Positions 42,933-56,329 of a stretch of 64,000 bases of DNA are shown in pieces (within the stretch, counting starts at the first letter, position 1; each line of letters opens with the position of its first letter). The notes below the pieces were generated by a model. That model was not told the origin of the DNA and searched no databases. It saw nothing but the letters and a program-made list of their open reading frames with translations. This DNA comes from Marsupella aquatica (taxonomy: Eukaryota > Marchantiophyta), in the NCBI GenBank assembly GCA_973895155.1, contig OZ316897.1, positions 16,988,001 to 17,052,000 on the forward strand. The letters run 5' to 3'. The translations under genes and the position numbers were made by a program.

Positions 42933-45900
42933 ATGGGGTTAAGTAGTGGGGAAGATCAAAGAACAGGATCAGGTACTATGGAGAAGAGAGGAGCGGATCG
43001 TTCCTCCCAAAGAGGAATGGAGTTGTCTGTCGCAATTCCATTTGAAATCGTGGACAAGGATCCAGAGCTTAAGTTGAGCAATACTTCTCATGATACGAAA
43101 TCGAATTCCGTGGCAGCTGAGTTCGTAAGTCTGCAATCCAACAACCAGCGAACAAGCGACACAGAAGCACCGAGAACTACGCAACAGCTTTTTCTGGAAA
43201 ACGAGGTAAGCGAATTTCTCGTCCGCTTAATCACCGGTGATTTTATCCGGATATGTACGTTGAGTCGTCCTCGGTTCTCCTGCGTTGCTCAAGATACACA
43301 GCAATGATCATGTGGCCTAGCAGGATCTCATCTTAGAAACAAACCTTGTCGCTTTGTTAGCTCTATCTCCAGCGTCGAAGGCCACGACTGAGAAAGGAGC
43401 TCAGCTCTTCGGAACGAGAATTGCTAGAATTTAGGCCGCCACTGTCTGTACTGGCTGAAACCCGTTTCAAACATTTGATCTTGAGCCGGTCCAGGCGTGT
43501 CGATCGGATAGAATGGTCTAGCTCTTCTAGTCGCTCTCTCGTTAATCGTCTCCCATTCGACGTACTTGCAGAACCGGCAACCGATTCGAGAAACCGTTGC
43601 CCGTAATGGGAGCGATAGATCAACTGTGGAGGATGCATCACCTCCCTTGTCTCCTGAACAGTCCCCCAGAAGTAAAGTGGACCTCCGGAACCAGGTTTGT
43701 CCCCTTCTCCTTTTACATATTGTGAATGGAGAGAGCCTTCTGAACCAAGGAAGGAGAAAGTTCGAAGAGGTCTACTGAACTTCTGTCACAGTCTCGCTGT
43801 TAGCTGCAATGTGCTCGAGGAAGAGCTTTGGAAACAGTAGTATGCTACCTTGCTAACGGAACTTGCACAATAGATCGCGGCCATAGTATTTTAAAGAGGC
43901 AGCTAGATTTGAACCATAAAATGAAATTAGTGTGTTTACCAACATGGTGAATCTATCTAACTCGAGATTCGATGCCTTTGATTTGTACAGCTCAAAAGAA
44001 CAAGAGATGAGATGGACAGGGTGATCCAAGAAAACCAGCAGATGAAGAAAATGTTGACTCTGGTCACTAATGAATACCAAGCTCTTCATCAGCATATGAT
44101 AACAATTGTCAATCAGCAACAACAGGAGATTAAAGCAGCTGCGCAGGCGGCTTCTGCTGTCGCTGCAGCAGCAACACCAGCTGGCCCCGGAGAGATCGTT
44201 CTGCTTGGACAACGAGCAAGTCCCCAAAGAAGCTTTCCTGCGGCTTCATCCCATTCCGGAAGCCAGCGGTCACGAAGCCTCACTCCTCCAGATTCTGGAA
44301 GTGCTATGGTCTCGCAGGCTCCTGCCAGCAAGGTGAAGCCTGAATCCGGGAAAGTCCCGATGGAAATGACTCAAGTTTCTCAGGAATTAAGAAAGAATTC
44401 CCGACAAACTACTGCTGGTGGACAGCGACCCTATGCTCAGGAAACAAAATCCCAATCCTCAGAGCGAGATTCAGCTATGGAAACTAATGAGTCTCCCTCC
44501 CACGAAGAAACAGCTGTGTCTGAGGCTCAGGAACAGCCCCAGGGGTGGCCACCAAATAAAAGGATGAAGTCAGTCTTGCAGGATACTTCTGTCCGCAATG
44601 CCCGTGTTTCCGTGCGCACTCGAACGGAAGCTCCAACGGTAAGGGAGCTGGGAATTTGAATACTTTTTCAGTTGATTTTCGCCGAATTGAATTCAGCAAA
44701 TGCTTAGGGACGTCTTGCTTTACAACAGAAAATATTTTTGTCGGTTAGAATTTGGGCTCTGAGCTTTCTTGATCGTTTACAGATGAACGATGGTTGCCAG
44801 TGGCGCAAATATGGACAAAAACTTGCTAAAGGAAATCCTTGCCCTCGCGCTTACTATCGCTGTACTGTCGCTCCTGGATGCCCAGTTCGGAAGCAGGTGA
44901 GCTATTTCGAACTCATCATGTATATGTATTATTCTCTCTGTTTCAGCTTAGGTTGGCGTTGATTATGGGCATCATTATGGCATCGGTGCCAATTCTTTCA
45001 ATGAAGGTGGGGGTTGTTAATTGCCATGTGAGTGGCGATAGATAGACCAACGACGAAATCTGTGTCGTGCTCTTTCGAGGCGCTAGAACCTCCCACTCTA
45101 ACTGGATCAGACGTCCCACTCTAACTGGATCAGACGTCTTCTGTCAAGTTCTCGATCGATGATACATGTGGCAACTATAGACAATATGGTCGTCTTGGAT
45201 CTTTGGACATTGTCGACGGGCGATTGACGTATTCGTTCGAATATTCTTGTAGGTTCAAAGGTGTGCAGATGATCGGTCGATATTAACTACGACTTACGAA
45301 GGGACTCACAGTCATCCTCTGCCCGCGGCTGCTATGGCGATGGCCTCTACCACTTCTGCTGCCGCTGGGATGCTGCTGTCGGGTTCTTCCACAAGTAACG
45401 ACAGAGGAGAAGGGGGCGAAAACGCCTACAACCTGGCGGCTACGCACTCGGTACCCATGATGACCGCCTCGGCACCGTTCCCCACTATTACACTAGACCT
45501 GACCCGTAGTATGAACCCAGCCATAGATCAGATACACATTGATGCTGGCAACGCCAGCTCTCGGATGCCCTTTTCTTTTGCTTCTCAATCAGCTGGATTG
45601 CAGATGCACGCCGGAGCCATGTTAGGAGCAATTCAATCTCCTTATTATGCAGCTGCACAGAAGCCCGCTACTGGTGCATTTCCCATTTACGCCAATCCTC
45701 TCGTAGTCCAACAACAACAGCAGCATGCGAGAGCAGGGCCCCCTCAACTTCTTGCTGACAGCGTGACTGCAGCAACAGCCGCTATCACATCGGATCCGAA
45801 CTTCACAGCCGCCCTAGCTGCGGCAATAACCTCTATGCTGAGCTCTCAAGCAGGTGGACCGGTGGTAGGCGCTGGCAATGCAAGTCTTGGAGAAGTTCTT

Positions 45901-45954
45901 CGGGGTGCTCTTGGTGGACTTCCAGTTGCCACAGCGCATGCGAGAAAGGATTGA
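42933..45954 (+). CDS. WRKY transcription factor, group IIb (5 exons)
   Basis: Exons: 42,933-43,205, 43,572-43,694, 43,991-44,638, 44,783-44,896 and 45,253-45,954, all joined in phase 0 with GT..AG borders, giving about 619 residues. Exon 3 opens with a leucine-zipper-like coiled coil ([15 protein letters not shown], then YQALHQHM and a Gln run), a hallmark of group IIb. Exon 4 encodes [19 protein letters not shown] and the C-x5-C half of the zinc finger. The conserved intron follows VRKQ. Exon 5 starts [20 protein letters not shown], completing the finger with H-x-H, then the IIb [20 protein letters not shown] segment and a late [17 protein letters not shown] block. It is a nuclear DNA-binding regulator of W-box promoters. 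Exons 3-5 are firm. Exon 2 and the exact ATG are inferred from splice sites and frame. Confidence 0.88.
45092..45137 (+). repeat. 23-bp tandem duplication in WRKY intron 4
   Basis: CCCACTCTAACTGGATCAG followed by ACGT occurs twice head to tail inside the intron that splits the WRKY domain. It has no effect on coding. Confidence 0.75.
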
Positions 45955-46199
45955 CCATCACCGAGAACAGTGCAATGCTTTTTGTTTGAAATTTGACGAA
46001 TACCCAAGGATGGATATGCGGAGTCACTGCGTTGGACAGGATCCATTCCGGAAGGATTGAATCCATGAGAGATGCACGTACGCGTGCATTTCCACAAGTT
46101 CTGGATCCTTTCGAACCTGAGCTACCTCCAAACTACCATTGACAATATTTGGGAGAACTAGTTCATATCCGCGGCGAATTTTGTACATAGAGAAAATGT

Positions 46200-49100
46200 C
46201 TAGATCCCGTTATGGAAGATAGATTTCATCGGAGGCGCACACAAACAGTGAACATTTTTGGCTTCAGAGATCCTGCAGATGAGGTTGTAGAGTTTTCGTT
46301 TCGTGATAGCTGGACTGAATCACGTGTACATAGGTGTCAACACATTCTTTCCTCAGGCTAGCAACCTGCAGAGGTAACACATTTGTGTGGAGGTTACGTA
46401 TCCGCACACGGATCATTAGGGAATGCACTTCGACTCAGATCGTGAACATCATTCTTGATACAGCCAAGGACTACAACGACTAATCGTGTTCGCTTGAATA
46501 TGCTGCATGAATCTAGAGCTTCTTAGGAAATGTGTGACGAGAAGGGTGGCGAGATGTATGTTCGAAATCTTCCCTCGTCTGAATCATAGTTTTTGCGACA
46601 GTTCTAACTTCATTGCCATGGCAAAAGAACCCGAAAAACCGTGTTTTGGACCTTCCTAGTACAGTCGGCTGTGATTTCTCAATTAGCTTGCCTTTCTCAC
46701 TGAGCGATAGATTGTCATTGTGTGAAATTTGTGTGCACACCTGAGTCCGTATGCCGAATAGCAAATGTTGAACTCTTGCAAGTCGATTGAAGAATGTGGG
46801 GAAACTAATAAGTCAATAGTAGTGTCTCAAATTTTAACTGCACTGAGTAAATGAACGATGGTCTTACGTTTCACGTTACTAGTTCCTTCTGTTACCATGT
46901 GTGTGTGCGTTGGGGGAGGGGGAGAACTCAAAGTCAGCATTGCGATAGTGAAATCCACCGCGCACATGCGAAGAAGGGCAAGAATCGAAGGGGTGTATCA
47001 CTAACTAATCCAAGTCTGGTTAGGGGACGAGCAAACGATAGCTCATACACCACGCTCACTGTCTGCATATCCCTAGAAGAGACCTACTGTCATCCTACGT
47101 TGACGGCAGTTCGGTGTCGATCGATGGTATTTACTGTGCTGCATTTTGTGTCTGTTGTTACTTTCACGTTGACTATAATGATACAGTCCCGACGGTGCAT
47201 TGTGCATCATGACAAGTAAGCTGTGCCGAAACGACCAACTGTGTAAACCCTGGCGACCTGTCCCGCATTCTGACAAGTTGTCGAGGATTTCCTCGCAAAA
47301 GTCAGCCCTGAAATCTACTTTACCTCCGGAATCCGATCGTGTATATATTCATAATTATTGATGCCGACGATGACCGAACGGAACGTTAATGGTTGAATGT
47401 GATGTGCTGACCACCACCTGTTCCAACTAATGAATGAGTCTCCGTTCAGGGCGAGTCTTACCGTTGGATCTCGGGTACTTCAATTATCACACTCCCACTA
47501 TCGTTGCCACGATATGCCAGAAGTGAGAGTTGACTACAGTAGTAGATAATATTTCTTTTGTTTTCAGTGTGTCGGGTTGTGAACTGGAGTACTGTTTTTC
47601 CAAGAATGAATTCGAGAACAAATCCACGGTAGTAATGTACATAAAACTTACAAAAGTGCAAAAAATAATAATAGTCGAATCAGACGACTAAACCAAGAAG
47701 GATAACCTCTGTCATGTGGAATGGCTCGGTTTACAGTAACAGAAATGGTCAACAAAGACTTGACTTAGTTTACCTCTAGAGGTCAGACGTGCAAACCGAT
47801 GTAGAATCAATCGAGGGTTGCTGTAACACAGTCATCCTCAGAGCGATTTGCCCTCGATCTCCAAAGCATTAATTATCTTGAGAGGTAAAGTGAAAACCGT
47901 CAACGCAATCCATGGTCCCTATCATAGATTAATGATTTGTTTGGCGGCCACAGATTGCTCGCGTTCCATATTCCGCAATGCATTTATGAATTGGCGGTAG
48001 TCGATGCACAATCAGTCATTCTCATCTACAGGTACCGCAAATGATACTAGGAGATCTGTTGTAATGGGGAGTCTCCACGCAGGACTTGGCGATGAATGAC
48101 GCACTGGCCATGACCGCAGTTGACGATGATACATTGATGCTACAATATCAAGGCCTCATCCCAGGACCTCGGAACCAGGACAAATGCAGTAGAAACGGAA
48201 ACAAATAATGTTAATGAAAGTTTAGGTTACTTCAGGCTGAGAACCTTCGACTTGCATCGTCTGGGAGATTTTTAACTGTTTTCGAAGCACACTTTCTGGA
48301 AAGAAAGCGTCTAAAAGTCACCAGCTCCAAATGCATTTGTTTTTTCTCTCACCTGATTTATTTGTTTCTTCTCTCACCTGATTCAGAGTCTACAATTCAC
48401 GGTAAGTGAAGACCCCTCGCAAGATATCCTACTAAGGTGGCAACAAACTTTCATTGTGAGCAAGGGACACTGGCGGCCAGACTGTACACTCGAACCTTCT
48501 TGGAACAGAAAATGTTTCCGAATGGTAGTGGCCATTTTAGACGGAGCCCTCGCATGAACCGGAACAGGCGTTTGACAATCCAGCCCGCAAACTCGGGACT
48601 CGTTTTGAACCCAGCGCATCAAGATTAATAAGACTGGTCACGTGTTTTATTTTATAGGTCGGATTGTCCATCTGAATTACGGCCTACAGAGGTCTGTAAC
48701 CAGATACAGTCATGCACATTACAATACATGGAAGCAAAGGGGGAGACTATTGTCGCGCTTAGTGGTGGGTCACTTGGCTAGGAATTGTAGTGTGCTTTAA
48801 TAAGTCCTTCCCTAAGAAATTTTTGTGGGTGATCCAGGCCCGCACCTACACTATTTCTTAGAATTTGTGCAACTGTATCGACATGGTAGCTCCAGCGACA
48901 TAAGGGAATCGCTTTCGATATCGCCAGCATTGAAGATTTCCCAGTGTCGTGGTCATGTGAGTCTTTGGTGTCGTGGCATGTAGCCACGAAGGGCCAACCT
49001 GTAAGTTCGCTCTCGCTGTCAATTTGCGGTCCTGTGTCTGATCGCGATTGATCCGTGGCTTAACGATCTGCCGTTACTTGGATACGGGAAAATTAGACAT

Positions 49101-51154
49101 AGAGTTACGAGTCCAGACTGATTTATGGTCTGGTCTCAGCCCCTGGTTTGTTAATAATTATAACCACTAAGTATCTCCAATACTCGAAGGCTCAGCCAAA
49201 TCTTGTTGTAGGAACGGCCCGCCCCTACACTGTAGACAACCAGCCCGCCAACTGGCTCGAAGGTCCCGAGGAGGGGAACACCTTTGATAGTAGTGGTTAG
49301 CCAGGATTCGGATTAGAACACACCAAAGGAGAAAGTCAAATCTGGTGAGGAAGACTCAACACCACTGCGTTGGTTCGAAGCGTATCGAAAGGATTTGGGA
49401 CTAATGAGTTAGGCAGTAGTTATTTACGAATTCGATCTGAAGTAATTCCCAGCCTGCTGCTGTGATGAGGGCTAGATAAACTAGAACGAAGGTCGTCGCT
49501 ATTTTCCAGCATTCACCAAGTAAGGCCATCTCAAGGCTCATTATGACAACTCCCGTACTTTGCTGCCTGCGTTACACTTCTGCTGCCCTCAGATTTGTTC
49601 CAAGTGTGATGAGCTGTGAATTGACCCCACTTTTTGGTGGGATGTGTATTTAAAGGGCTGTCGTCCATAGGGTTCGAGTCCACTACTGGCCTGCCCCCGT
49701 TCCAATGGTCTACCATTGCACAAGCATATACAGTAGCAATAGTCAGCATCGCAATAATACCAGTATCTAACTCACTATGAGGGTCAAAAGGCACAGGCAG
49801 GTAAGGGCAGAAATGAATTACCCTTGACATTGCGTTTCGTTCCTATTTTTCCAGCTGACACTAGATTGCTTGCTTCTCAAATATTTGCGTGAAAGATTAT
49901 ATCCACGGTTGTCAGTCATCGTCTTCTTTTTTGAAAGTGAGTGCGTCAGCATCGATCGTGCGCTTCCAAAGCGACTGTATCAGCAATGAATCAGCATCAC
50001 TCATGTTGTCACAACTCGCACTTGCAGTGTACCACCACTTTGTGCACCCGTCTCTGCTTAATTAATGAATTGCCATGTACGCTATAGTATGTACGCGGTA
50101 AAGCAAAGGTTAAAAGAGCTATCTCCCTCCAGGCGTGGAGTGTTTCTCCAATAATAATATCGATACAGTTCCACTTATCGCTGTACCGCAGGTTGGCCAT
50201 ACGTGCAAATGACGGGTAAATCTCTCGCCATCTTCGACCTCCTTTCCGTACTTATCTTCCCCGCAGATCCGGGATTCTCGTTTCCATCGACTCAAAGCTG
50301 TGCCTCTTGGAAGCTCCCACGGCATCATGGAGTGATTGGAGTCACTGGAATAGTGGAATCATTGACTTCAGTCAGAAGACAGATGAATGTGCTTTCTTCG
50401 ATTACCTTTTTGAGCGCTGTCATTCGGTGGAAGGAGTCCGAAGCCTAGTCAGCTCCTGAAGACCTTTAAGGCAGGGTGCTGGAGGATTCACTTTCTGCCA
50501 TGCCTCAAAGCCCAACGTACGACAAGCTGCTATGTATGGATTTTTCGATGAGATCACTTCAATCCAACTTTATACGGCAATTGCGGCCAAAAGCGAGAGA
50601 GAAACTTCTTCCAAAGGTCCGATTTGTGGCCCATGAATGGCAGCGAAAGAGACGGGCCGGCAGCCTCTCTTTTGCTACAGAAAACGTGCCGTTCACGGGG
50701 CTTGGTTTAACTTACTCTGCAGACTAGTGTAGTGACGGCATTTTTTTTAAAAGCTTGTATGCTTCGTTAGCTTTATCTTTATCTTCTTTATCTTATGCCC
50801 AGACCTTCGGGATTTTTTCCTTTTTGGGGTCGAGAAATGTATCAACTCATTGTCAAGATGATCTGTTACTTTTACTAAAATCAGTAGAGACTAAAAATAA
50901 CTTAGTCCGTAAAATGTATAAAGGTCTGTTTACCAGATCGTTATGGGCAATAAAAGCCAATTAAACCTAGAGGAAACTTTATTTTGGGGGCGCATTATAT
51001 CTTATACTACTACTATGTTCTCGACTATGTCCTGAGCAAACAATGCCTTACTACATAACGTAAATGAAGGTGACTGCATTCATGCCTGCCCAAAGCACCT
51101 TTAGTAAACAAATACCTTACATCATTTCCATAGACTCGCCTATCCCCAATCCTT
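46200..51154. other. intergenic DNA between the WRKY gene and element C
   Basis: I see no supported gene. After the WRKY stop comes probable 3' untranslated sequence, then unique-looking DNA with short frames that match no family. A B-box-like GGTTCGAGTCC near 49,673 lacks a matching A box. The interval ends at the 38-bp direct repeat and the ATTG duplication bordering element C. Confidence 0.5.
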
Positions 51155-51158
51155 ATTG
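51120..51158. repeat. left copy of the 38-bp direct repeat and target duplication of element C
   Basis: The 38 bp from 51,120 to 51,157 recur exactly at 58,611-58,648 on the other side of element C. Its last bases plus G form ATTG (51,155-51,158), the 4-bp target duplication matched at 58,607-58,610. The target was probably a pre-existing 39-bp tandem duplication. Confidence 0.8.
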
Positions 51159-51334
51159 TGTCGTGACATATAGTATCGTAGCCATAGTGTATCGAAAACA
51201 TACAAGTCACCTGCAATGCATGTGTGTAAGCTGCTAGCAACCAACATCCTTAGAAAAAGTCCAATCACATTCACAAGTGCCAAGAAAAAGCAACTGAGGT
51301 GGTATGTACGTAGTGGAGGTGTAAACCTCTGTAT
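51159..51334 (-). repeat. element C terminal repeat B
   Basis: This 176-bp copy of the B repeat, read on the minus strand, lies directly after the polypurine tract and ends CACGACA before the target duplication. No A2 or B2 follows. Confidence 0.85.
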
Positions 51335-53158
51335 CCCCCCCAGACCACAGCCAAAAGGAGGGCTGAAGAAAATTCAGGTAGCACGTGGAGCACAGGAAGG
51401 GCAAAACCATAACCCTTCTGGCACCTGGGTAAGTTCAAGCCGAAGGCAGAAAAGATGGTACCCTCCATTGCAATTATCACATAGCAGCATCTAGTCAGCA
51501 TCGTCAATTCGCAAACAGACTTTGCAAGGGTAGTCCACAGGTGGAATCTAGGTAGAAGTCACAATGGTGGGATCCAGGTTGGGCAGATGACAAGGGGCGC
51601 AATTCTTGGCATTGTCAGCAATTGTGCGCCCATCTGCCCCTTGTAACTCTAGCACTCCAGACGGTCAAATAGCCTTAACCCTGAGAATGGTACGACTGGT
51701 AGAGGTGTCCAGGGTGTCGTTAGCTTGCCGCTGCAAGTACACAAAATCTCCCACATCAAACTTCCTGACCTTGGGCTTAAATGTGCCCCCTCGTGTGTGT
51801 GCATAACGCAGTGTGTCTCTGTGTTGTGCAATGGCCAAATTCTCCATGGCCATGGGCATAACCCTCCTGAATAGGGCAGCCCTCTCAGAGATCACATCAG
51901 ACCAAGTCACAGCTGAATCCAAGTCCACCACCTGAAGCATGTGAGCAGCAATAGCAGAAGGTGGAACTGGGTGACGACCAAACAACAAGAAGTAGGGAGA
52001 AAAGTTAGATAGTGATGCATGTCTGGACATCCTATACCCCATGGCAATGTAGGGTAAGGCCAGGTCCCAATCCTCCTTGTTTTTGGTGAGGCAGATCTTC
52101 CAGAGGCCCTTCTTGCATGTCTGAACCATGCGCTCTGCCAAGCCATCTGCCTGTGGGTGATCTCGTGATGTTCGACGATGATCAATGAGGGCCTGATCAA
52201 GCAGCTCCTGGAACTCTCCTCTAAACTCTGAGCCCTTGTCAGTGAGACATTATGCACAAGCTCCAACGCGGCTGAGAACTTGTTGTAGGAATGCCTGGCA
52301 GGTGCTACGGGAGGTCTTATCTGGCAATGCCACAAGTTCTATCCACTTGGAGAAATGCTCTATCATGATCATGATGTAGAGATTACCCCAAGATGTGAGG
52401 GGTAATTCTCCAGCCAAATCACATGACCAACGATAAAACATGCCCTGAATAGGGAGTGGATGAAGTGTGAGTTGCCGAGATGTGAAAGAAGTCCTTACCC
52501 TATCACACTGCTCACACCGGGCAATAACATCTCGAACCTGGCCATGCATACCTCGCCAATGATAATGGGGGACCAAGAGGCTATAAGTCCTCTTAACACC
52601 AAAATGACCCAGCTCAGAATGTACCTTACGGATAAGGCCAATCCTCTCATGAATGGGTGGAACCACCACTTCCCTGTCTGGCAAGCAGCGCACAAGATGA
52701 TCTCCCTTCCACAAGTAGCGCTTGGACCTTTGCTGAATTTGGTCTCTCTGGGCAGCAGTAACATGGGTGGGGTACTCCCCATGCTGCAGAAATCTCAGAG
52801 TGTCGCTGTCCTCCCATATGTCCACCACAGGTTGGTCAACAACGTAGCATGGCAGCAAAGCAAGATAGGTAGATGCATGAAATGTAGGCAGAATGGAAAC
52901 CTGGTCAAAATCCTGCCGTGCATATGAGGAATCATCAGAGGCAATCAAAGGGCTGCGGGACATAGTGTCAGCATTTTGATGTATCACACCAGGCCTATGA
53001 ATTACCTCAAAATCACACTCCTGGAGTATGAGCGCCCAACCAGCAAGCTTGCCAGTAAGCTTGTCGTTGGTCATCAACCACTTCAAGGGCTGGTGGTCTG
53101 TGTAGAGAACAAACCTGGTCCCATAGAGGTAGGGCCTGTAATGTATGACAGCCCACAC
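51334..53158 (-). pseudogene. element C RNase H end, integrase and PHD finger
   Basis: RNase H continues (LYTDHQPLKWLM), followed by the H2C2 and DDE integrase (LGHFGVKRTY, CEQCDRV, DGLAERMVQT). A Glu codon became TAA after GACA near 52,250. The PHD finger at about 51,540-51,390 is not interrupted by another element but has two TAG codons, one from TGG and one from CAG. It shows the empty target site of element B. Confidence 0.8.
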
Positions 53159-53203
53159 AACAGCAAGGCATTCACCCTCATAAGAAGAATAATGACTCTC
53201 TGC

Positions 53204-55301
53204 CTAATTGTTGCTCCTGGATGCATAGGCAATGACGTACTCTTTACCTTCCTCATCATGCTGGCCCAGAATGGCACCAATCCCAAGGGCACTCCAATCT
53301 GTGTGTAGCACAAAGACCTTGCTGAAATCAGGTCTTCTCAGCACCGGGTATTCTAAGAGCTTCTTCTTCAAAGTGGCAAATGCTGCGTCAACATCTGTAC
53401 TCCATGTCCAAGTCACATTCTTTTTCAACAAAACATACAATGGGTGTGCAATGGTACTGAAATCTTTGATGTAGATCCGGTAGTAATTGCACAACCCAAT
53501 AAAGCTCCTAAGAGTGTGAACATCAGTAGGAGTGGGCATTTCCAAGATGGATACCACCTTGGCCCAGTGAGCCATGGTTCCATTTGGAAGAATGCGGTGC
53601 CCAAGGTATACTACTGATCTGACAGCAAATTCACACTTCTTGGGGTGTATCTTTAGGTTCACCTTCTTAAGCCTCATGAATAGCTCTTCAAGGTCAAGTA
53701 GATGCTGGTCAAATCCTTTGATGTGGACCAACACATCATCAATGTAGCATTTCATAAACTCAGCACCTTGAAGAACCTGGTCCATGACTCTTTGAAAGAA
53801 TATATATGGGCGCATTCTTCAAGCCAAATGGCATCACCAACCACTCCCATAGTTGGTTACTACCATGGAAAGCTGTTTTCTTGTGGTCCTTTGCAAGTAG
53901 CAAAATCTGGTTAAAGCCTTGCCTTAGATCCACAAGAGTGAAGATGTCTGAGTCTCCAATGCTGTCAAATAGCTCCTCTGGCCGTGGCATGGGGTACCTG
54001 TCTTGGGGTGTGACTAGGTTCAGTGGCCTGTAGTCCCCACACATGCGCTTCTCTATCCACAATCCACTGGAATCCTTCTTTGCTGGCATCACTGTAGCTG
54101 CTGCAAAATCTGATGTGGATGGCTGAATAAGACCAGCTTCATAGAGCTCTTGGCACCTCTCATCCACCAGCTGCCACTCATGCTTACTCAAACGATGTCT
54201 CCGCCTGAAGATAGGTGTTTCATCAGCCAACTCAATGGAGAACTGCATAGTCTTGCACTTACCCAAGTCCTTCATAGAGAAAGCAAACACGTTCTCATGC
54301 TTGAGGAGCAAATTCAGCAACTGGTCCTTCTGTCTTTTACTCAGGTGGTTACCCATGATGAATGTGTAGTTGGCAACACTAGGAATAGGACCTGATGTAC
54401 TCGTGCTTGAAGAGCCAGAAGTGCCAGCCTCTCCACTGTCCAAGCTGCTAGCATGCTGCTGATAAGGTGATGAGGCCTCTCCAAGGCCTCTTGTACCTGC
54501 TGATCTGAGTTGGTCCACACCATGAAACTCAGAAATATTGTCAGCTACGTTACAAGGGACCTCCTCCCCCCCAACACTTGGACTGAAGCGGTGAGTGTTG
54601 AATAGAGGTAAGTGCACCTGGTCTGGATGCCATGTAGCAGCACCATGGAGTGGTAGAGCTAGAACTCCAGATGCTGGATGAATGTACATCTGAAAAAGGA
54701 TGCAAGTGACCAGAAGCCAAGTGAGAGCATTAAGATCCATTACCCTACCAAGTAAAGCATTCCTGACCAGCCTGGTGATTTGGGTGTGGCCTGTAGTACA
54801 GGATTGGAAGCCCATAGCCCGTTCTCTCTCCTCAGGACTAGGTTCATCCCAAGTACCGGTAGAATGTCGATAAACCAGGCCAGGACCATCACCCTGAAAG
54901 GCATGTGCACCTGGAAAGGATACAAATGTAGACCAAGCAACACGGGGCTGTCCAATGGTATTGGCTGGATACCAAGGTGCTGGCTCTTGCCGTGTAACTG
55001 GTTGGAAAGAACTGTTAGGATCCAAAATCTGGTCCACTATGAGGTTAGTGTCCCTAGATGTGTGGCGAAGAGCTAACTCCAATAAGGAAGGTGGTGCAAG
55101 GTTAGTCCAAAAGTTACGAAGACGATGTGCATAAGAACCACAGTGTACTGCATCAATGAGAAGGGGTGGTCCCAAGTAGTGTTGGACCACATTGAAATCC
55201 TCCTTGACCTGTGGACGCTGGTCAAACTGAGATGGAGTATTCTCAATGATATAACCAACAGCAGGATAAAGGGATTGAGCCCAAGTGAGAATCTGAACCA
55301 A
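53204..55301 (-). pseudogene. element C methyltransferase C-terminal part and RT
   Basis: A single open stretch (55,301-53,760) holds methyltransferase motifs VI and VIII, the ERAMGF C-terminus, the linker with SSPYQQHASS (where A has a stop) and the first RT blocks through LVMPFGLKNAP. The 4-bp insertion then shifts the frame, and the YIDD motif and RNase H continue to 53,204. This stretch is the best-preserved guide to the ancestral frame of the A/C family. Confidence 0.82.
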
Positions 55302-55732
55302 TGCTGTGAAAGGCCAGAACGAGAATCATGCAGTCCAGCACCGTGACCAGCAGCTGAATACCCTTGGCATTCCCAACCAGCTATGATCAAATCAAGGGAG
55401 CCAAGAAGGGTTAAGTGCCGGTGCTAGACAAGCTGGATATCTCGAGGAAAGAAAGAAAATGCAGACTTCCATGCACTGTGTGGAAACTGCTGGGGAAATT
55501 GCTCTGAAAATTCCAGTAGACGGGATTCAGCCACTTGCCTTGCACCTGGATCAATGGATGAAGAATGGAGTGAGCCCTCTAGCGCTCTCATGACAACTCT
55601 AGCATCCAGCTGTAAATCATGGCAACTGAAAAGTGGAGTTGTAAGAATCCTTTGTGCTATACCGGAGGTGAAATGCTCAAGCAGCTTAGGAGAAACAACT
55701 CCCTGTGAAATGTCAGCAGCACCTGGTGGTGG

Positions 55733-56045
55733 AATGGATGCTCGGGGGTCTCACTACATGGGGACCTCCCCATCACCTGCGACGTTTTTAGGCCTTGGAC
55801 CCCCTAAAATGTAAGAAAAAAATATTATTTTTTAACCCCTATAAAGTTGGAATATTCTTAGAATATTCCAAAAATTGGATTAAAAAGGCCCTAATGTTCT
55901 TATAAGTCTCAAAATTGAATTTAAAAGACCCTATTGTTCTTCTACAAAAATTCTTAAGTCTTCCCTTACAACCAATAAAATGACCCTATCCTTCGTCGCA
56001 CGTGATATGCCATTTTTGTGGAAGTGAAACCCCCGAGAATGGATG
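55733..56045. mobile_element. MITE copy 2 with 8-bp target duplication
   Basis: The body is 55,741-56,037 (297 bp), with ends CTCGGGGGTCTCACT and AGTGAAACCCCCGAG. Exact 8-bp duplications AATGGATG flank it (55,733-55,740 and 56,038-56,045). It is inserted in the Gag remnant of element C, in reverse orientation to copy 1. Confidence 0.85.
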
Positions 56046-56329
56046 TAGCTGCAGCTGGCATCCATGCTGTATATCGGTGAAGCAGAAATAACCACTAATG
56101 CAGAAGGGGTAAATGGCAATGAAGTGATAGCAGGCTTCAGAGTAGTGGTGAAGCGACTGCCAAATATAGCAGAAGGATTGTGTGGTGTGGGTGCTGCTGC
56201 TGTCTGCTGACGTCGTCGAAATTGCCGAGACTCCAATAAAATTGGCACCAATGGTCGTGGATCACTCCGTAAGTGGTACCGGGGTGTTGGTGGCGATGAG
56301 CTGCTACCTCCTGGCTCGTCGGCTGACAT

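Larger units (their letters stand above)
51374..56329 (-). pseudogene. element C Gag-Pol remnant
   Basis: The start ATG is at 56,329 (MSADEPGGSS). After about 90 codons a deletion joins the position equivalent to 10,180 in A to about 11,806, with a MITE just inside. A second deletion joins the equivalents of 11,999 and 13,096, removing protease and methyltransferase motif I. Motif IV (WECQ), VI, VIII and the C-terminus survive. RT (YIDD), RNase H, integrase and an uninterrupted PHD finger follow to TGA at 51,376-51,374. Further damage: a 1-bp deletion near 55,307, a 4-bp TATA insertion near 53,810, TAG near 53,204, TAA near 52,250, TGA near 51,667 and two TAG in the PHD region. It keeps Gln or Arg codons at several sites that are stops in A. 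Confidence 0.85.

Noticed and set aside
49650-49700. tRNA gene suggested by a GGTTCGAGTCC B box
   Set aside because: No A box or cloverleaf lies at the required distance.
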